Positions 30,921 to 39,705 of a stretch of 40,136 nt of DNA are shown piece by piece; the stretch's first letter is position 1; each line of letters starts with the position of its first letter. A program made the position numbers and the translations under genes. The notes below the pieces were generated by a model. It was not told the DNA's origin. It was given only the letters and a program-made list of their open reading frames with translations, and ran no database searches. Source of the DNA: Nocardioides sp. Lineage in GTDB: Bacteria; Actinomycetota; Actinomycetes; Propionibacteriales; Nocardioidaceae. The stretch covers positions 1 through 40,136 of the forward strand of contig JAUYLL010000016.1 in assembly GCA_030698375.1 (NCBI GenBank), given 5' to 3'.

Positions 30921-31718
30921 ATGAGCGCGCTGCGGATCGGAGCACACGTCGGGCAGGAGGACCCCGTCGCGGAGGCGGAGGCCCGGGGGGCCGACCTCGT
31001 GCAGATCTTCCTTGGCGATCCCCAGGGCTACAAGGGCCCCGAGGTCGCGTACGCCGACGGGCCCGAGGCGCTGCGGGAGCGGCTCGAGGCGGCGGACGTG
31101 GACCTCTACGTCCACGCGCCGTACATCATCAACGTCGCGACGACGAACAACCGCATCCGGATCCCCAGCCGCAAGCTCCTGCAGAAGCACGTCGACGCCG
31201 CGGCCGAGCTCGGCGCGAAGGGGCTGATCGTGCACGGCGGCCACGTGAACAAGGCCGACGACCCGGCGACGGGGTTCGACAACTGGCGCAAGGCGGTCGA
31301 GGCCACCGACCTCAAGGTGCCGCTGCTCATCGAGAACACCGCGGGCGGCGAGAACGCGATGACCCGCTACCTCGAGCGGATCGAGGGGGTGTGGGCGGCG
31401 GTCGCCGATGCCGAGGGGTTCGAGGACGTCGGCTTCTGTCTCGACACCTGCCACGCCCACGCCGGCGGCAACGACCTGGCCGACGTGGTCGAGCGGGTCC
31501 GGGCGATCACCGGCCGGATCGACCTCGTCCACGCCAACGACTCCCGCGACGCCTTCGACTCCGGGGCCGACCGGCACGCCAACTTCGGCGCGGGCCAGAT
31601 CGACCCCGACGCGCTGGCGACGGTCGTCCGCGAGGCCGGTGCCCCGGTGGTCTGCGAGACCCCCGGCGGCGCCGACGAGCACCGCGCCGACTTCGCCTGG
31701 CTGCGCGACCGGCTCTAA
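30921..31718 (+). CDS. nfo: Deoxyribonuclease IV (AP endonuclease, Nfo family)
   Basis: This is a 265-residue TIM-barrel enzyme that incises DNA 5' to abasic sites in base-excision repair. Zinc-ligand motifs occur in order: IGAHVGQEDP, YVHAPYIINVAT, LIVHGGHV, LLIENTAGGENAM, FCLDTCHAHAGG, VHANDSRDAFDSGADRHANF and VCETPGG. These match endonuclease IV positions, including the DRHxNxGxG turn. The start is leaderless after TACCCT. The FemAB gene follows five bases after the stop, so the two are probably co-transcribed. The operon is divergent from rpsF. Confidence 0.9.
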   Translation: MSALRIGAHVGQEDPVAEAEARGADLVQIFLGDPQGYKGPEVAYADGPEALRERLEAADVDLYVHAPYIINVATTNNRIRIPSRKLLQKHVDAAAELGAKGLIVHGGHVNKADDPATGFDNWRKAVEATDLKVPLLIENTAGGENAMTRYLERIEGVWAAVADAEGFEDVGFCLDTCHAHAGGNDLADVVERVRAITGRIDLVHANDSRDAFDSGADRHANFGAGQIDPDALATVVREAGAPVVCETPGGADEHRADFAWLRDRL

Positions 31719-31723
31719 GGTCG

Positions 31724-32920
31724 ATGACCGTGACCTCCTCCCCTTCCGGACCGCTCGCCGGCCGCCTGGCCGTCTCCACCATCTCTGCCGAGGAGCACCT
31801 CGCCTTCCTCGAGCAGCAGGCCGGCGACGGCCGCAGCGTGAGCTTCCTGCAGACCCCCGCGTGGGGAGAGGTGAAGAGCGAGTGGCGCGCGGAGTCGCTG
31901 GGCTGGCACGTGGTCTCCCCCGAGGGCGGCACCGAGCTGGTCGGCGCGGGCCTGGTGCTCTACCGCCAGCTGCCCCGCCTGCAGCGCTTCCTGGCGTACC
32001 TCCCCGAGGGACCGGTCATCGACTGGGAGAGCGAGGAGCTGGGTGACTGGCTCGCGCCCATGGCCGCGCACCTGGCCGACCAGGGCGCCTTCGGCATCCG
32101 CATGGGTCCGCCCGTGGTCACCTGCCGCTGGGACGCGAAGAGCATCAAGGACGCGGTGGCCGACGACGACACCCACCGGCTGGGCGAGGTCCCCCCAACC
32201 GAGCGCAGCCAGTCCGGGGCGCGGGTGGTCTCCCAGCTGCGCGAGCTGGGCTGGCGCCCCCAGGCGGTCGAGGGCGGCTTCGCGGCCGGCCAGCCGCGGC
32301 ACGTCTTCACGGTCCCGCTCGTGGACGCCGAGGGCAAGGCCCTCACCGAGGACGAGGTCCTCGCCGGCATGAACCAGCAGTGGCGCCGCAACATCAAGAA
32401 GGCCGCCAAGGAGGGCGTCGAGGTCTCGGTCGGTGACATCACCGGCGACGACCTCGCGACGTTCCACACGCTCTACGTGCACACCGCCGAGCGCGACGGG
32501 TTCACCCCGCGGCCGCTGTCGTACTTCCGCACCATGGCCGCTGCCCTCGGCGCCGAGCACCCCGACCGGTTCCGGCTCTACCTCGCCCACCACGAGGGCG
32601 ACCTGGTCGCGGCCACGATCGCGATCCGCGTCGGCGGCCACGTCTGGTACTCCTACGGCGCGTCCTCGACCGAGAAGCGCGAGGTCCGTGGCTCCAACGC
32701 GATCCAGTGGCAGATGATGCGCGACGCCCTCGAGGCCGGCGCCCACGTCTACGACCTGCGCGGCATCACCGACACCCTCGACTCCGACGACCCCACCGTC
32801 GGCCTGATCCGCTTCAAGGTTGGCACCGGAGGCGAGGCCGTCGAGTACGTCGGCGAGTGGGACCTCCCGCTGCGCAGCCTCCTCTACCGCGCCTTCGCGC
32901 TCTACATGAAGAGACGGTGA
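31724..32920 (+). CDS. FemAB/FemX-type peptidoglycan interpeptide-bridge aminoacyltransferase
   Basis: This 398-residue protein of the Fem family should transfer an amino acid from aminoacyl-tRNA to the lipid II stem peptide. Two GNAT-like subdomains are visible: FLQTPAWGEVKSEWRAESLG in the first, and NQQWRRNIKKAAKEGVEVSV with LATFHTLYVHTAERDGFTPR in the second. The C-terminal EVRGSNAIQWQMMRDALEAG and YDLRGITDTLDSDDPTVGLI are hallmarks. The ATG at 31724 is five bases after nfo. The alanine-racemase-family gene follows after 19 bases, an arrangement fitting a D/L-alanine-linked cell-wall step. Confidence 0.88.
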   Translation: MTVTSSPSGPLAGRLAVSTISAEEHLAFLEQQAGDGRSVSFLQTPAWGEVKSEWRAESLGWHVVSPEGGTELVGAGLVLYRQLPRLQRFLAYLPEGPVIDWESEELGDWLAPMAAHLADQGAFGIRMGPPVVTCRWDAKSIKDAVADDDTHRLGEVPPTERSQSGARVVSQLRELGWRPQAVEGGFAAGQPRHVFTVPLVDAEGKALTEDEVLAGMNQQWRRNIKKAAKEGVEVSVGDITGDDLATFHTLYVHTAERDGFTPRPLSYFRTMAAALGAEHPDRFRLYLAHHEGDLVAATIAIRVGGHVWYSYGASSTEKREVRGSNAIQWQMMRDALEAGAHVYDLRGITDTLDSDDPTVGLIRFKVGTGGEAVEYVGEWDLPLRSLLYRAFALYMKRR

Positions 32921-32939
32921 CCCTGATGATGGTGACTCC

Positions 32940-33992
32940 GTGCTGAGCCTGTACGTCGACGGGGACCGCTGGCGCGCACACCTGCGGGCCGTGCACGCCG
33001 CCCATCCCCGCCTGGTCCCGGTGGCCAAGGGCAACGGCTACGGGTTCGGCGTGGGCCGGCTCGCCCGGCGGGCCACGTGGCTCGGTGTCGACACGCTGGC
33101 CGTCGGCACCTACGGCGAGGTCGAGGAGGCCGCGGCGCGCTTCGACGGCGACATCCTCGTGCTCACCCCCTGGCGGCCGTTCGTCGAGGAGCAGTACCCC
33201 GAGGCGGTCCGCTCGCCCCGGGTCATCCACACCGTCGGCCGACTGAGCGACCTCGAGGCGCTGATCGCCCGCGGTGACCGCCCCCGGGTGGTGCTGGAGC
33301 GGATGACCTCGATGCTCCGCCACGGCTTCGCCGCCCGCGAGCTGCGTGAGGCGGTCGCGCTGTGGGCCGAGCACGGTGGCTGCCGGCTCGAGGGCGTCAG
33401 CCTGCACCTGCCCCTGGCGCAGGGGTCGCACCTCTCCGAGGTGGAGCGGTTGATGACCGACGTCGTGGCCGCCGGGGTGCCGGCCAAGCGGGTCTGGGTC
33501 TCCCACCTCAGCAAGAGCGAGCTGGCAAGCGTCGAGGCGGCGTACCCGGACTTCGAGGTGCGCCCGCGCATCGGTACCGGCCTCTGGCTCGGCGACCGTG
33601 GCGCGCTGCGCGCCCGGGCCACCGTGCTCGACGCCCACCCGGTCGTCCGGGGCGACGAGTACGGCTACCGCGGCCGCACCGCCCCGCGCCACGGCACCAT
33701 CCTCATCGTCTCCGGCGGTACCGCGCACGGCATCGGCCTGGCGGCGCCCACCGGCCCGAACGACCTGCGCTCGCGGGCCGCCTCCATCGCCAAGGGCGGG
33801 CTCGACGCGGCCGGCTTCGTGCGCTCGCCGTACATGATCGACGGCAAGCAGCGGCTCTTCGCCGAACCGCCGCACATGCAGGCCTCGATGCTGTTCCTGC
33901 CCGCCGGCTCCCGGGTCCCGGACGTCGGCGAGGAGGTCGACGTGCGCGTCCGCTTCACCGCCACGACCTTCGACCGCACGCTGGTCTCGTGA
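32940..33992 (+). CDS. Alanine racemase family PLP-dependent protein
   Basis: This is a 350-residue protein with the alanine racemase N-terminal PLP barrel. LVPVAKGNGYGFG holds the Schiff-base Lys (classic motif VKADAYGHG is altered), VDTLAVGTYGEVEEA and HLPLAQGSHLSEVERLM follow, and RPRIGTGLWLGDRG is near the barrel end. The C-terminal domain has DEYGYRGRT, likely holding the second catalytic Tyr, and GGTAHGIGL. The deviations suggest a paralogue: amino-acid racemase or epimerase of other specificity, or a regulatory PLP protein. GTG 32940 is six bases after GATGGT. It is probably in operon with the FemAB gene, so its product may supply a D-amino acid. Confidence 0.83.
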   Translation: MLSLYVDGDRWRAHLRAVHAAHPRLVPVAKGNGYGFGVGRLARRATWLGVDTLAVGTYGEVEEAAARFDGDILVLTPWRPFVEEQYPEAVRSPRVIHTVGRLSDLEALIARGDRPRVVLERMTSMLRHGFAARELREAVALWAEHGGCRLEGVSLHLPLAQGSHLSEVERLMTDVVAAGVPAKRVWVSHLSKSELASVEAAYPDFEVRPRIGTGLWLGDRGALRARATVLDAHPVVRGDEYGYRGRTAPRHGTILIVSGGTAHGIGLAAPTGPNDLRSRAASIAKGGLDAAGFVRSPYMIDGKQRLFAEPPHMQASMLFLPAGSRVPDVGEEVDVRVRFTATTFDRTLVS

Positions 33993-34007
33993 GCGCCTGA
34001 GCCGACC

Positions 34008-35414
34008 TCAGCGGGGCGGGCCGACCGGGTGCAGGGGGTCGTCGGTGAGGCCGTCGGCCCGGACGGGGTCCCGCCACGGCAGCAGCACGTCGCGCACCAC
34101 CACGCCGGCCAGCCACAGCTGGGCGGCCACGCGCACCAGGATCGCGAAGGCGTAGAACACGTCGGGCGCACCGCTGCTCGACGGCTCGGTCCAGCCGCCG
34201 AGGTGCATCCAGACCATCACGAAGTAGAAGAGCTCACCGGCCTGCCAGATGGCCAGGTCGCGCACCCGCGGGCGGGCGAGCACCGCCAGCGGCAGCAGCC
34301 ACAGCACGTACTGCGGCGAGTAGACCTTGTTGACGAGCAGGAACGCGAGCACCACCAGGAACGCCAGCTGCGCCACCCGCGGCGTGCGCCGGGCCGCCAG
34401 GCCGAGCGCGAGCACGCCCACGCAGGCGCCCGCGAAGAGGAACCATGACGCCACGTTGATCGTGCCCGGCGCCACGTCGTGGCCGAAGGTCTGGGCGACC
34501 AGCCAGAGCGAGCCGAGGTCGGCCCCGCGGTCGGCGTTGAACCGCCAGAACACCAGCCACTCGCCGGGTCCGGTCGCCGCGGCGGGCAGGTTGACGACCA
34601 GCCAGGCAGCCACCGCCGCCACCAGGGCCCGGCCGAAGCGAGGCAGCTCGCGCCGGCGCAGGCAGACCACGAGGAACGCCCCGAGGAGGAACAGTGGGTA
34701 GAGCTTCACCGCGACCCCCAGGCCGACCATCACCCCCGCGAGGGCGGGGCGGTCGCGGGCCCAGGCCGCCAGCGCAGCGGCGACGAGCAGCACCGCCCAG
34801 GCGTCCCAGTTGACCAGGAGGGTCACCACGAGCACCGGTGAGCACGCGAAGAGCGCAGCGTCCCAGGGGCGACTCGGCTGCGCCCGCACCAGCAGGTACG
34901 CCGCCGCCACGGCCGCCAACCCGAGCGCGAGGGCGTTGAGCGCCACGAACGTCGCGGTCTCCCCGCCACCGCCACCCGCCATCGACCAGAGCTCACCGAC
35001 CGGTGCGGCGGCGCGCTCGGCGAGGTCCGGCGCGGCGATCCGGTGGGTCACCCAGGCCGTGAGCCAGACCAGGACCGCGATGCCGACGGGGTACTCCATG
35101 CCGGGGTAGCGGCCGAAGGTCTCGGCGTACGGCCACACCAGCTCGGCGAACCCACGGGCCGAGTAGAGGTAGGGCAGGTCGGAGTAGCACAGCCGCGCGT
35201 AGCGGAGGTCACCGCCGGACCAGTCGGCCGCGACGCAGGGCAGCTTCTGGAGGAAGGCGAGGACCACCGCGCCGGTGGCCATCAGCACCACCACCCGCGC
35301 CGGGCTCCACCACGGGTGCCGGAGCCATCGCCGGCCCACGGGCCCCCCGACGCCCTCGCTCCAGGCCCGCAGCGCGGGGTCCTCGTGCGTCGGGTGCACG
35401 ACCGGGTCGCTCAC
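34008..35414 (-). CDS. GT87 family membrane glycosyltransferase (DUF2029)
   Basis: This 468-residue protein with about ten membrane spans should transfer mannose or another sugar from a polyprenyl-phosphate donor at the periplasmic face. GT87 signs are an early luminal YSDLPYLYSARGFAELVWPY, YPGMEYPVG, LYPLFLLGAFLVVCLRRREL and NKVYSPQYVLWLLPLAVLAR. GTG start at 35412-35414. It lies 31 bases downstream of the PBP gene on the same strand, as Rv0051 does next to ponA1 in M. tuberculosis, so it probably decorates envelope lipoglycans or glycoproteins. The acceptor is unknown. Confidence 0.88.
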   Translation of the reverse strand: MSDPVVHPTHEDPALRAWSEGVGGPVGRRWLRHPWWSPARVVVLMATGAVVLAFLQKLPCVAADWSGGDLRYARLCYSDLPYLYSARGFAELVWPYAETFGRYPGMEYPVGIAVLVWLTAWVTHRIAAPDLAERAAAPVGELWSMAGGGGGETATFVALNALALGLAAVAAAYLLVRAQPSRPWDAALFACSPVLVVTLLVNWDAWAVLLVAAALAAWARDRPALAGVMVGLGVAVKLYPLFLLGAFLVVCLRRRELPRFGRALVAAVAAWLVVNLPAAATGPGEWLVFWRFNADRGADLGSLWLVAQTFGHDVAPGTINVASWFLFAGACVGVLALGLAARRTPRVAQLAFLVVLAFLLVNKVYSPQYVLWLLPLAVLARPRVRDLAIWQAGELFYFVMVWMHLGGWTEPSSSGAPDVFYAFAILVRVAAQLWLAGVVVRDVLLPWRDPVRADGLTDDPLHPVGPPR

Positions 35415-35445
35415 GCCGGTCCCGGGCGCCGTCGAACGATCCGGC

Positions 35446-37716
35446 TCAGGCCGCGACGGGCCGGCGGCCCGGCCGTCGTCGACCGCCTGTGTTCCCGCCG
35501 TTGCCAGGTGCCGGTCGGGCGCCGTCCTCCTCCGGCTCCTCGTCCGGCTCCTCGGTCGGGATCAGCGTCGGCTCCGGCTCCGGGGTCGGCGTGGGCGTGG
35601 GCGTGGGGGTCGGCGTGGGGGTCGGCGTCGGCTCCGGCGTCGGCTCCGGCTCCTCGGTCTCCTCCGGCTGCGCGGGCTCGGGGGCCGGCGGAGGCGGCGG
35701 GGGCGCCGGCTCGTGGCCCGAGGACGGCGCGTCGCCGTCGACGAAGACCGGCGGCGGGAAGCTCTCGACGGGACGGCCGTCGTGCCAGATATCCATCGCG
35801 GTCTTGAACGTCCGTGCGGGGTACTCGCCGCCAAAGAAGGTCGGCAGGAACCCCTTGAGCTGCTCGTTGCCCTTGCCTCGGACGTACATCACCGCGGTCG
35901 CGAGCTGCGGGGTGTAGCCGACGAACCAGGACGAGGAGACCTCGGCCTTGGCGTTGGTCGCGGTGCCGGTCTTGCCGGCCACCGGGCGTCCACCGGCGAG
36001 CTGGGCGTTGCGACCGGATCCGTCGGCGACGACCTGCTGCAGGGCGTAGGACACGTCGGCCGCGAGGTCCTCGTCGTAGAGCCGCTTGGTCTTCCGGGGC
36101 TCACGAAACTCGACCTCGCCGCGACGGTCCTTGACCTCCTCGATCACGTACCAGCGGCCGCCCTCGCCCTCGTTGGCGATGATCCCGAACGCGTTGGCCA
36201 TCGAGATCGGGCTGACCACCGCGGACCCGAGCGCGACCCCGGTGACGGGCTCGACGCTGTCCTTGGGGATGCCGAACTTCTCCGCGAGGTCCACGATCGC
36301 CCGCGGCCCCTTGTCCATCGCGAGGGTGAGGTCGATGAAGGCGGTGTTGATGGAGTCCGCCGTGGCGGTGATCAGGTTGACCGCGCTGCCGTAGGACTGG
36401 TCCCCCTGGTTGCCGACCTCGGTGCCGTCCGCGAGGACGTACGGCGAGTTGCCGTCGAAGGTGTCCTTCAGGCTGAAGCCCTGGTCGAGCCCGGCCGCGA
36501 GCCCGAACATCTTGAACGTCGATCCCGGCTGGCCGCCCGCTGCGGCCCAGTTGATCTCGCTGCGCAGGAAGTCGTGGCCCCCGAACATGCCCCGCAGCGC
36601 GCCGCTGCCCGGCTCGACCGAGGCCACCGCGACGTGCAGCTTGGGCAGTCCGTCCGGGCGGTTCTCGCGCACGGCCAGGCGCGCGGCGCGCATCGCCGGG
36701 CGGGTGAAGGTGGTGGTGACCCGCAGGCCCTGGCTGTCGATCTCGGCGTCCGTGTACCCCTGCTTGAGGAGCTGCTGGCGCACGAACCGCATCATGTGGC
36801 CCTTCTGGCCGGCGTACCGGTTCGAGGCCTTGACCTTCGGGAACTTCGGCAGCCGCTCCGCCGCCTCGGCGGCCTCGGCGGCGTCCACGGACTCCGTCTC
36901 GGCCATGCCGTCGAGGACGTAGGCGTAGCGCTGCTCGAGCCGGTCGCGCGCGGCGTCGCCGTTGGCCGGGTCGAACCGGGTCGGCGAGTTGATGATCGCC
37001 GCGAGCGCGGCAGCCTGCCGGACGTTGAGCTCGTCGGCGGAGATGTCGAAGTACGCCCGCGCGGCGGCCTCGATGCCATAGGCGCCGCGGCCGAAGTAGA
37101 TGGTGTTGAGGTAGCCCTCGAGGATCTCCGGCTTGTCCTTCTGCCGGTGCACCTTCAGCGACAGGAACGTCTCCTTGATCTTCCGCGACCACGTGCGGTC
37201 CTGGGTCAGGTAGAGCACCTTGACGTACTGCTGGGTGATCGTGGACGCACCCTGGGTGGAGTCGGAGGTCGCATTGCTGAACGCCGCACGGACGATGCCG
37301 CGGGGGTCGAGTCCCTGGTTGGTCCAGAACGACCGGTCCTCGGCAGCGATCACGGAGTCCTGGACGTGCTGGGGCATGTCGGCGAGCGGGATGCTGACCC
37401 GGTTCTGGGTCGCGAAGCGGCCGATCTCGGTCTTGCCGTCGGCGTAGTAGACGAAGGTGGTCTGCGCCTCGAAGTCCTCGTTGGGGTCCGGGATGTCCGT
37501 GGCGGCGTACACGTAGGCGAATGCTGCGGCGCCGACGAGGAAGAAGGCCAGGCCGATGAGCAGGACGCCGCGCACGATCCGGGCGCCCCAACTACGCTCC
37601 TTCTCGGGCGCGCCCTTGCCGGACCCCTTGCCTTTGCGGCCGCCGTTGCCGGTGGTCTTCTTGGTCGCTGCGTCCTTCGGAGCCGCGCGCCGGCCACCCT
37701 TCGCTGATGCGTTCAC
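35446..37716 (-). CDS. Bifunctional penicillin-binding protein (class A, PonA1-like)
   Basis: This 756-residue enzyme polymerises and crosslinks peptidoglycan at the outer face of the membrane. A basic cytoplasmic N-terminus precedes a signal-anchor helix (about 47-69). The GT51 glycosyltransferase has AAEDRSFW (catalytic Glu126), then TQGASTITQQYVKVLYLT. The transpeptidase has QPGSTFKMF (Ser399 and Lys402), DSINTAF (455-457) and AGKTGTAT (Lys582). The C-terminus carries a long Pro/Glu/Thr tail with a PT dipeptide run (about 660-745), wall- or surface-spanning in character. GTG start; it leads a two-gene operon with GT87 and diverges from padR. Confidence 0.93.
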   Translation of the reverse strand: MNASAKGGRRAAPKDAATKKTTGNGGRKGKGSGKGAPEKERSWGARIVRGVLLIGLAFFLVGAAAFAYVYAATDIPDPNEDFEAQTTFVYYADGKTEIGRFATQNRVSIPLADMPQHVQDSVIAAEDRSFWTNQGLDPRGIVRAAFSNATSDSTQGASTITQQYVKVLYLTQDRTWSRKIKETFLSLKVHRQKDKPEILEGYLNTIYFGRGAYGIEAAARAYFDISADELNVRQAAALAAIINSPTRFDPANGDAARDRLEQRYAYVLDGMAETESVDAAEAAEAAERLPKFPKVKASNRYAGQKGHMMRFVRQQLLKQGYTDAEIDSQGLRVTTTFTRPAMRAARLAVRENRPDGLPKLHVAVASVEPGSGALRGMFGGHDFLRSEINWAAAGGQPGSTFKMFGLAAGLDQGFSLKDTFDGNSPYVLADGTEVGNQGDQSYGSAVNLITATADSINTAFIDLTLAMDKGPRAIVDLAEKFGIPKDSVEPVTGVALGSAVVSPISMANAFGIIANEGEGGRWYVIEEVKDRRGEVEFREPRKTKRLYDEDLAADVSYALQQVVADGSGRNAQLAGGRPVAGKTGTATNAKAEVSSSWFVGYTPQLATAVMYVRGKGNEQLKGFLPTFFGGEYPARTFKTAMDIWHDGRPVESFPPPVFVDGDAPSSGHEPAPPPPPPAPEPAQPEETEEPEPTPEPTPTPTPTPTPTPTPTPEPEPTLIPTEEPDEEPEEDGARPAPGNGGNTGGRRRPGRRPVAA

Positions 37717-37793
37717 GAGGGTCGAGCGTACGGGATCGTGCCACCGACCCCCCCAGGCACGCGACGAGGCTCACACCGTGTGGGTTTTACGAT

Positions 37794-37805
37794 TCGATAT
37801 ATCGA
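37794..37805. promoter_or_regulatory. AT-rich palindrome upstream of padR
   Basis: TCGATATATCGA is a perfect 12-bp palindrome in an unusually AT-rich stretch between the divergent PBP and padR genes, 62 bp before the padR start. PadR proteins bind short AT-rich dyads and often repress their own operon, so this is a good operator candidate for padR-ino1. Confidence 0.5.
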
Positions 37806-37867
37806 TGCGATAGGTTGCGCCGATAGTTCGATCCGTTTTCCCCCACCCCTGAGCAGGAGCATCCGTC

Positions 37868-38488
37868 GTGGCGCGTCGTGGCGAGTCCCTCGAGCTGGCA
37901 GTCCTCGGTCTGCTGCACGAGAGCCCGATGCACGGCTACGAGCTGCGCAAGCGGTTGAACCTGATGCTGGGGTGGAGCCGGCTGCTTTCCTACGGCTCGC
38001 TCTACCCGGCGCTGAAGAAAATGCTCCGGGCGGGCCTCATCGCCGAGACCGCGGTCCCCGGCGACGCGACGTCGGTGGTCAGCCGCCGGCAGCGCATCGT
38101 CTACGAGACCACCCCGGCCGGGGAGCAGCACTTCAAGGAGCTGCTCAACGAGGTCGGCCCCGCGGCGTGGGAGGACGACAGTTTCGACATCCGGTTCGCC
38201 TTCTTCTCCCGCACCGACCTGTCCAGCCGGTTGCGGATCATGGAGGGCCGGCGCTCGCGCCTGCAGGAACGCCTGGACCGAGTGCAGGCGCAGCTGGACC
38301 GCACACAGCGCGAGGTCGACCGGTACGCCGGGGAGCTGCAGCGCCACGGCCTGGAGTCGGTGCAGCGCGAGGTGCGCTGGCTCTCGGACCTCATCGACGC
38401 CGAGCACCGGCGTCAGGAGCAGGACCACAAGGCCCCGGGCACCCAGACCCCGGGCACCCAGACCACGAGCAATGCGACACAGGAGTGA
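37868..38488 (+). CDS. PadR family transcriptional regulator
   Basis: This is a 206-residue regulator. The winged helix (about 1-90) contains [40 protein letters not shown] and [14 protein letters not shown]. The C-terminal helical dimerisation domain is coiled-coil-like ([20 protein letters not shown]). GTG 37868 has AGGAG upstream. It precedes ino1 by ten bases, the same pairing as Rv0047c-ino1 in M. tuberculosis, so it probably governs inositol supply and itself. The C-terminal tail has a GTQTP repeat of no known role. Confidence 0.92.
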   Translation: MARRGESLELAVLGLLHESPMHGYELRKRLNLMLGWSRLLSYGSLYPALKKMLRAGLIAETAVPGDATSVVSRRQRIVYETTPAGEQHFKELLNEVGPAAWEDDSFDIRFAFFSRTDLSSRLRIMEGRRSRLQERLDRVQAQLDRTQREVDRYAGELQRHGLESVQREVRWLSDLIDAEHRRQEQDHKAPGTQTPGTQTTSNATQE

Positions 38489-38498
38489 GGAGAGCCCG

Positions 38499-39584
38499 AT
38501 GGGTTCGGTACGAGTAGCAATCGCGGGAGTCGGCAACTGCGCGACCTCCCTGATCCAGGGCGTCGAGTACTACAAGGACGCCGACCCCTCGGGGAACGTC
38601 CCGGGGCTCATGCACGTCGTCTTCGGCGAGTACCACGTCCGCGACGTCGAGTTCGTGGCCGCGTTCGACGTCGACGACAAGAAGGTCGGCAAGGACCTCT
38701 CCGAGGCCATCAACGCCTCGGAGAACAACACGATCAAGATCTGCGACGTCCCGACGCTTGGCGTCGAGGTCCAGCGCGGCCCCACGTTCGACGGCCTCGG
38801 CAAGTACTACCGCCAGACCATCGAGGAGTCCGGCGCGGACGCCGTCGACGTCGTCGCCGCCCTGAAGGAGTCGAAGGCCGACGTCCTCGTCTCCTACCTG
38901 CCGGTGGGCTCCGAGGAGGCCGACAAGTTCTACGCCCAGTGCGCGATCGACGCCGGCGTGGCCTTCGTCAACGCCCTCCCGGTCTTCATCGCCTCCGACC
39001 CCGAGTGGGCGCAGAAGTTCGCCGACGCCGGTGTCCCGATCGTCGGCGACGACATCAATTCCCAGGTCGGCGCGACCATCACCCACCGGGTGCTGTCCAA
39101 GCTGTTCGAGGACCGGGGCGTGGTCGTGGACCGCACCTACCAGCTGAACTTCGGCGGCAACATGGACTTCAAGAACATGCTCGAGCGCGAGCGCCTGGAG
39201 TCCAAGAAGACCTCCAAGACCCAGGCCGTCACGTCGAACCTCACCGGCTCGCTGGCCGACAAGATCGATGACCGCAACGTCCACATCGGCCCCAGCGACT
39301 ACGTCGCCTGGCTCGACGACCGCAAGTGGGCCTACGTGCGCCTCGAGGGCCGTGCGTTCGGCGACGTGCCCCTGAGCCTCGAGTACAAGCTCGAGGTGTG
39401 GGACTCCCCGAACTCCGCGGGCATCATCATCGACGCCGTCCGCGCGGCGAAGATCGCCCTCGACCGGGGCGTCGGCGGCCCGATCCTCTCCGCGTCGTCG
39501 TACCTGATGAAGTCCCCGCCCGTGCAGCTGCCCGACGACCAGGGCCGCGCCGACCTCGAGTCCTTCATCCGCGGCGAGGGCTGA
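38499..39584 (+). CDS. ino1: myo-Inositol-1-phosphate synthase
   Basis: This is a 361-residue NAD-dependent enzyme converting glucose 6-phosphate to 1L-myo-inositol 1-phosphate, the first step to phosphatidylinositol and mycothiol in actinobacteria. The Rossmann motif is [68 protein letters not shown] and [12 protein letters not shown] are family blocks, with [20 protein letters not shown] near the end. ATG 38499 is six bases after GAGGAG; a longer frame begins in padR. It is co-transcribed with padR and ends before a strong hairpin. Confidence 0.95.
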   Translation: MGSVRVAIAGVGNCATSLIQGVEYYKDADPSGNVPGLMHVVFGEYHVRDVEFVAAFDVDDKKVGKDLSEAINASENNTIKICDVPTLGVEVQRGPTFDGLGKYYRQTIEESGADAVDVVAALKESKADVLVSYLPVGSEEADKFYAQCAIDAGVAFVNALPVFIASDPEWAQKFADAGVPIVGDDINSQVGATITHRVLSKLFEDRGVVVDRTYQLNFGGNMDFKNMLERERLESKKTSKTQAVTSNLTGSLADKIDDRNVHIGPSDYVAWLDDRKWAYVRLEGRAFGDVPLSLEYKLEVWDSPNSAGIIIDAVRAAKIALDRGVGGPILSASSYLMKSPPVQLPDDQGRADLESFIRGEG

Positions 39585-39608
39585 GCCCCACCGCACCGCG
39601 ACACCCAC

Positions 39609-39639
39609 GACGCCCGTCCCCTCCGTGGGGGCGGGCGTC
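39609..39639 (+). terminator. Hairpin terminator after ino1
   Basis: GACGCCCGTCCCC (39609-39621) pairs with 39627-39639 over 13 bp with one G-U, around a five-base loop. There is no T tract, but the site directly follows ino1 and is typical for high-GC terminators. Confidence 0.7.
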
Positions 39640-39705
39640 CGTGCGTCCGGCCCCGGGCATGCCACCGGGCCCGCGCCAGGCGGGCCGCGGGGCGGGGCGG
39701 GGCAG

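Noticed and set aside
35562..35834. Repetitive Arg/Pro-rich minus-strand frame at the PBP C-terminus
   Set aside because: It is an alternate frame of the Pro-Thr repeat coding for the PBP tail.
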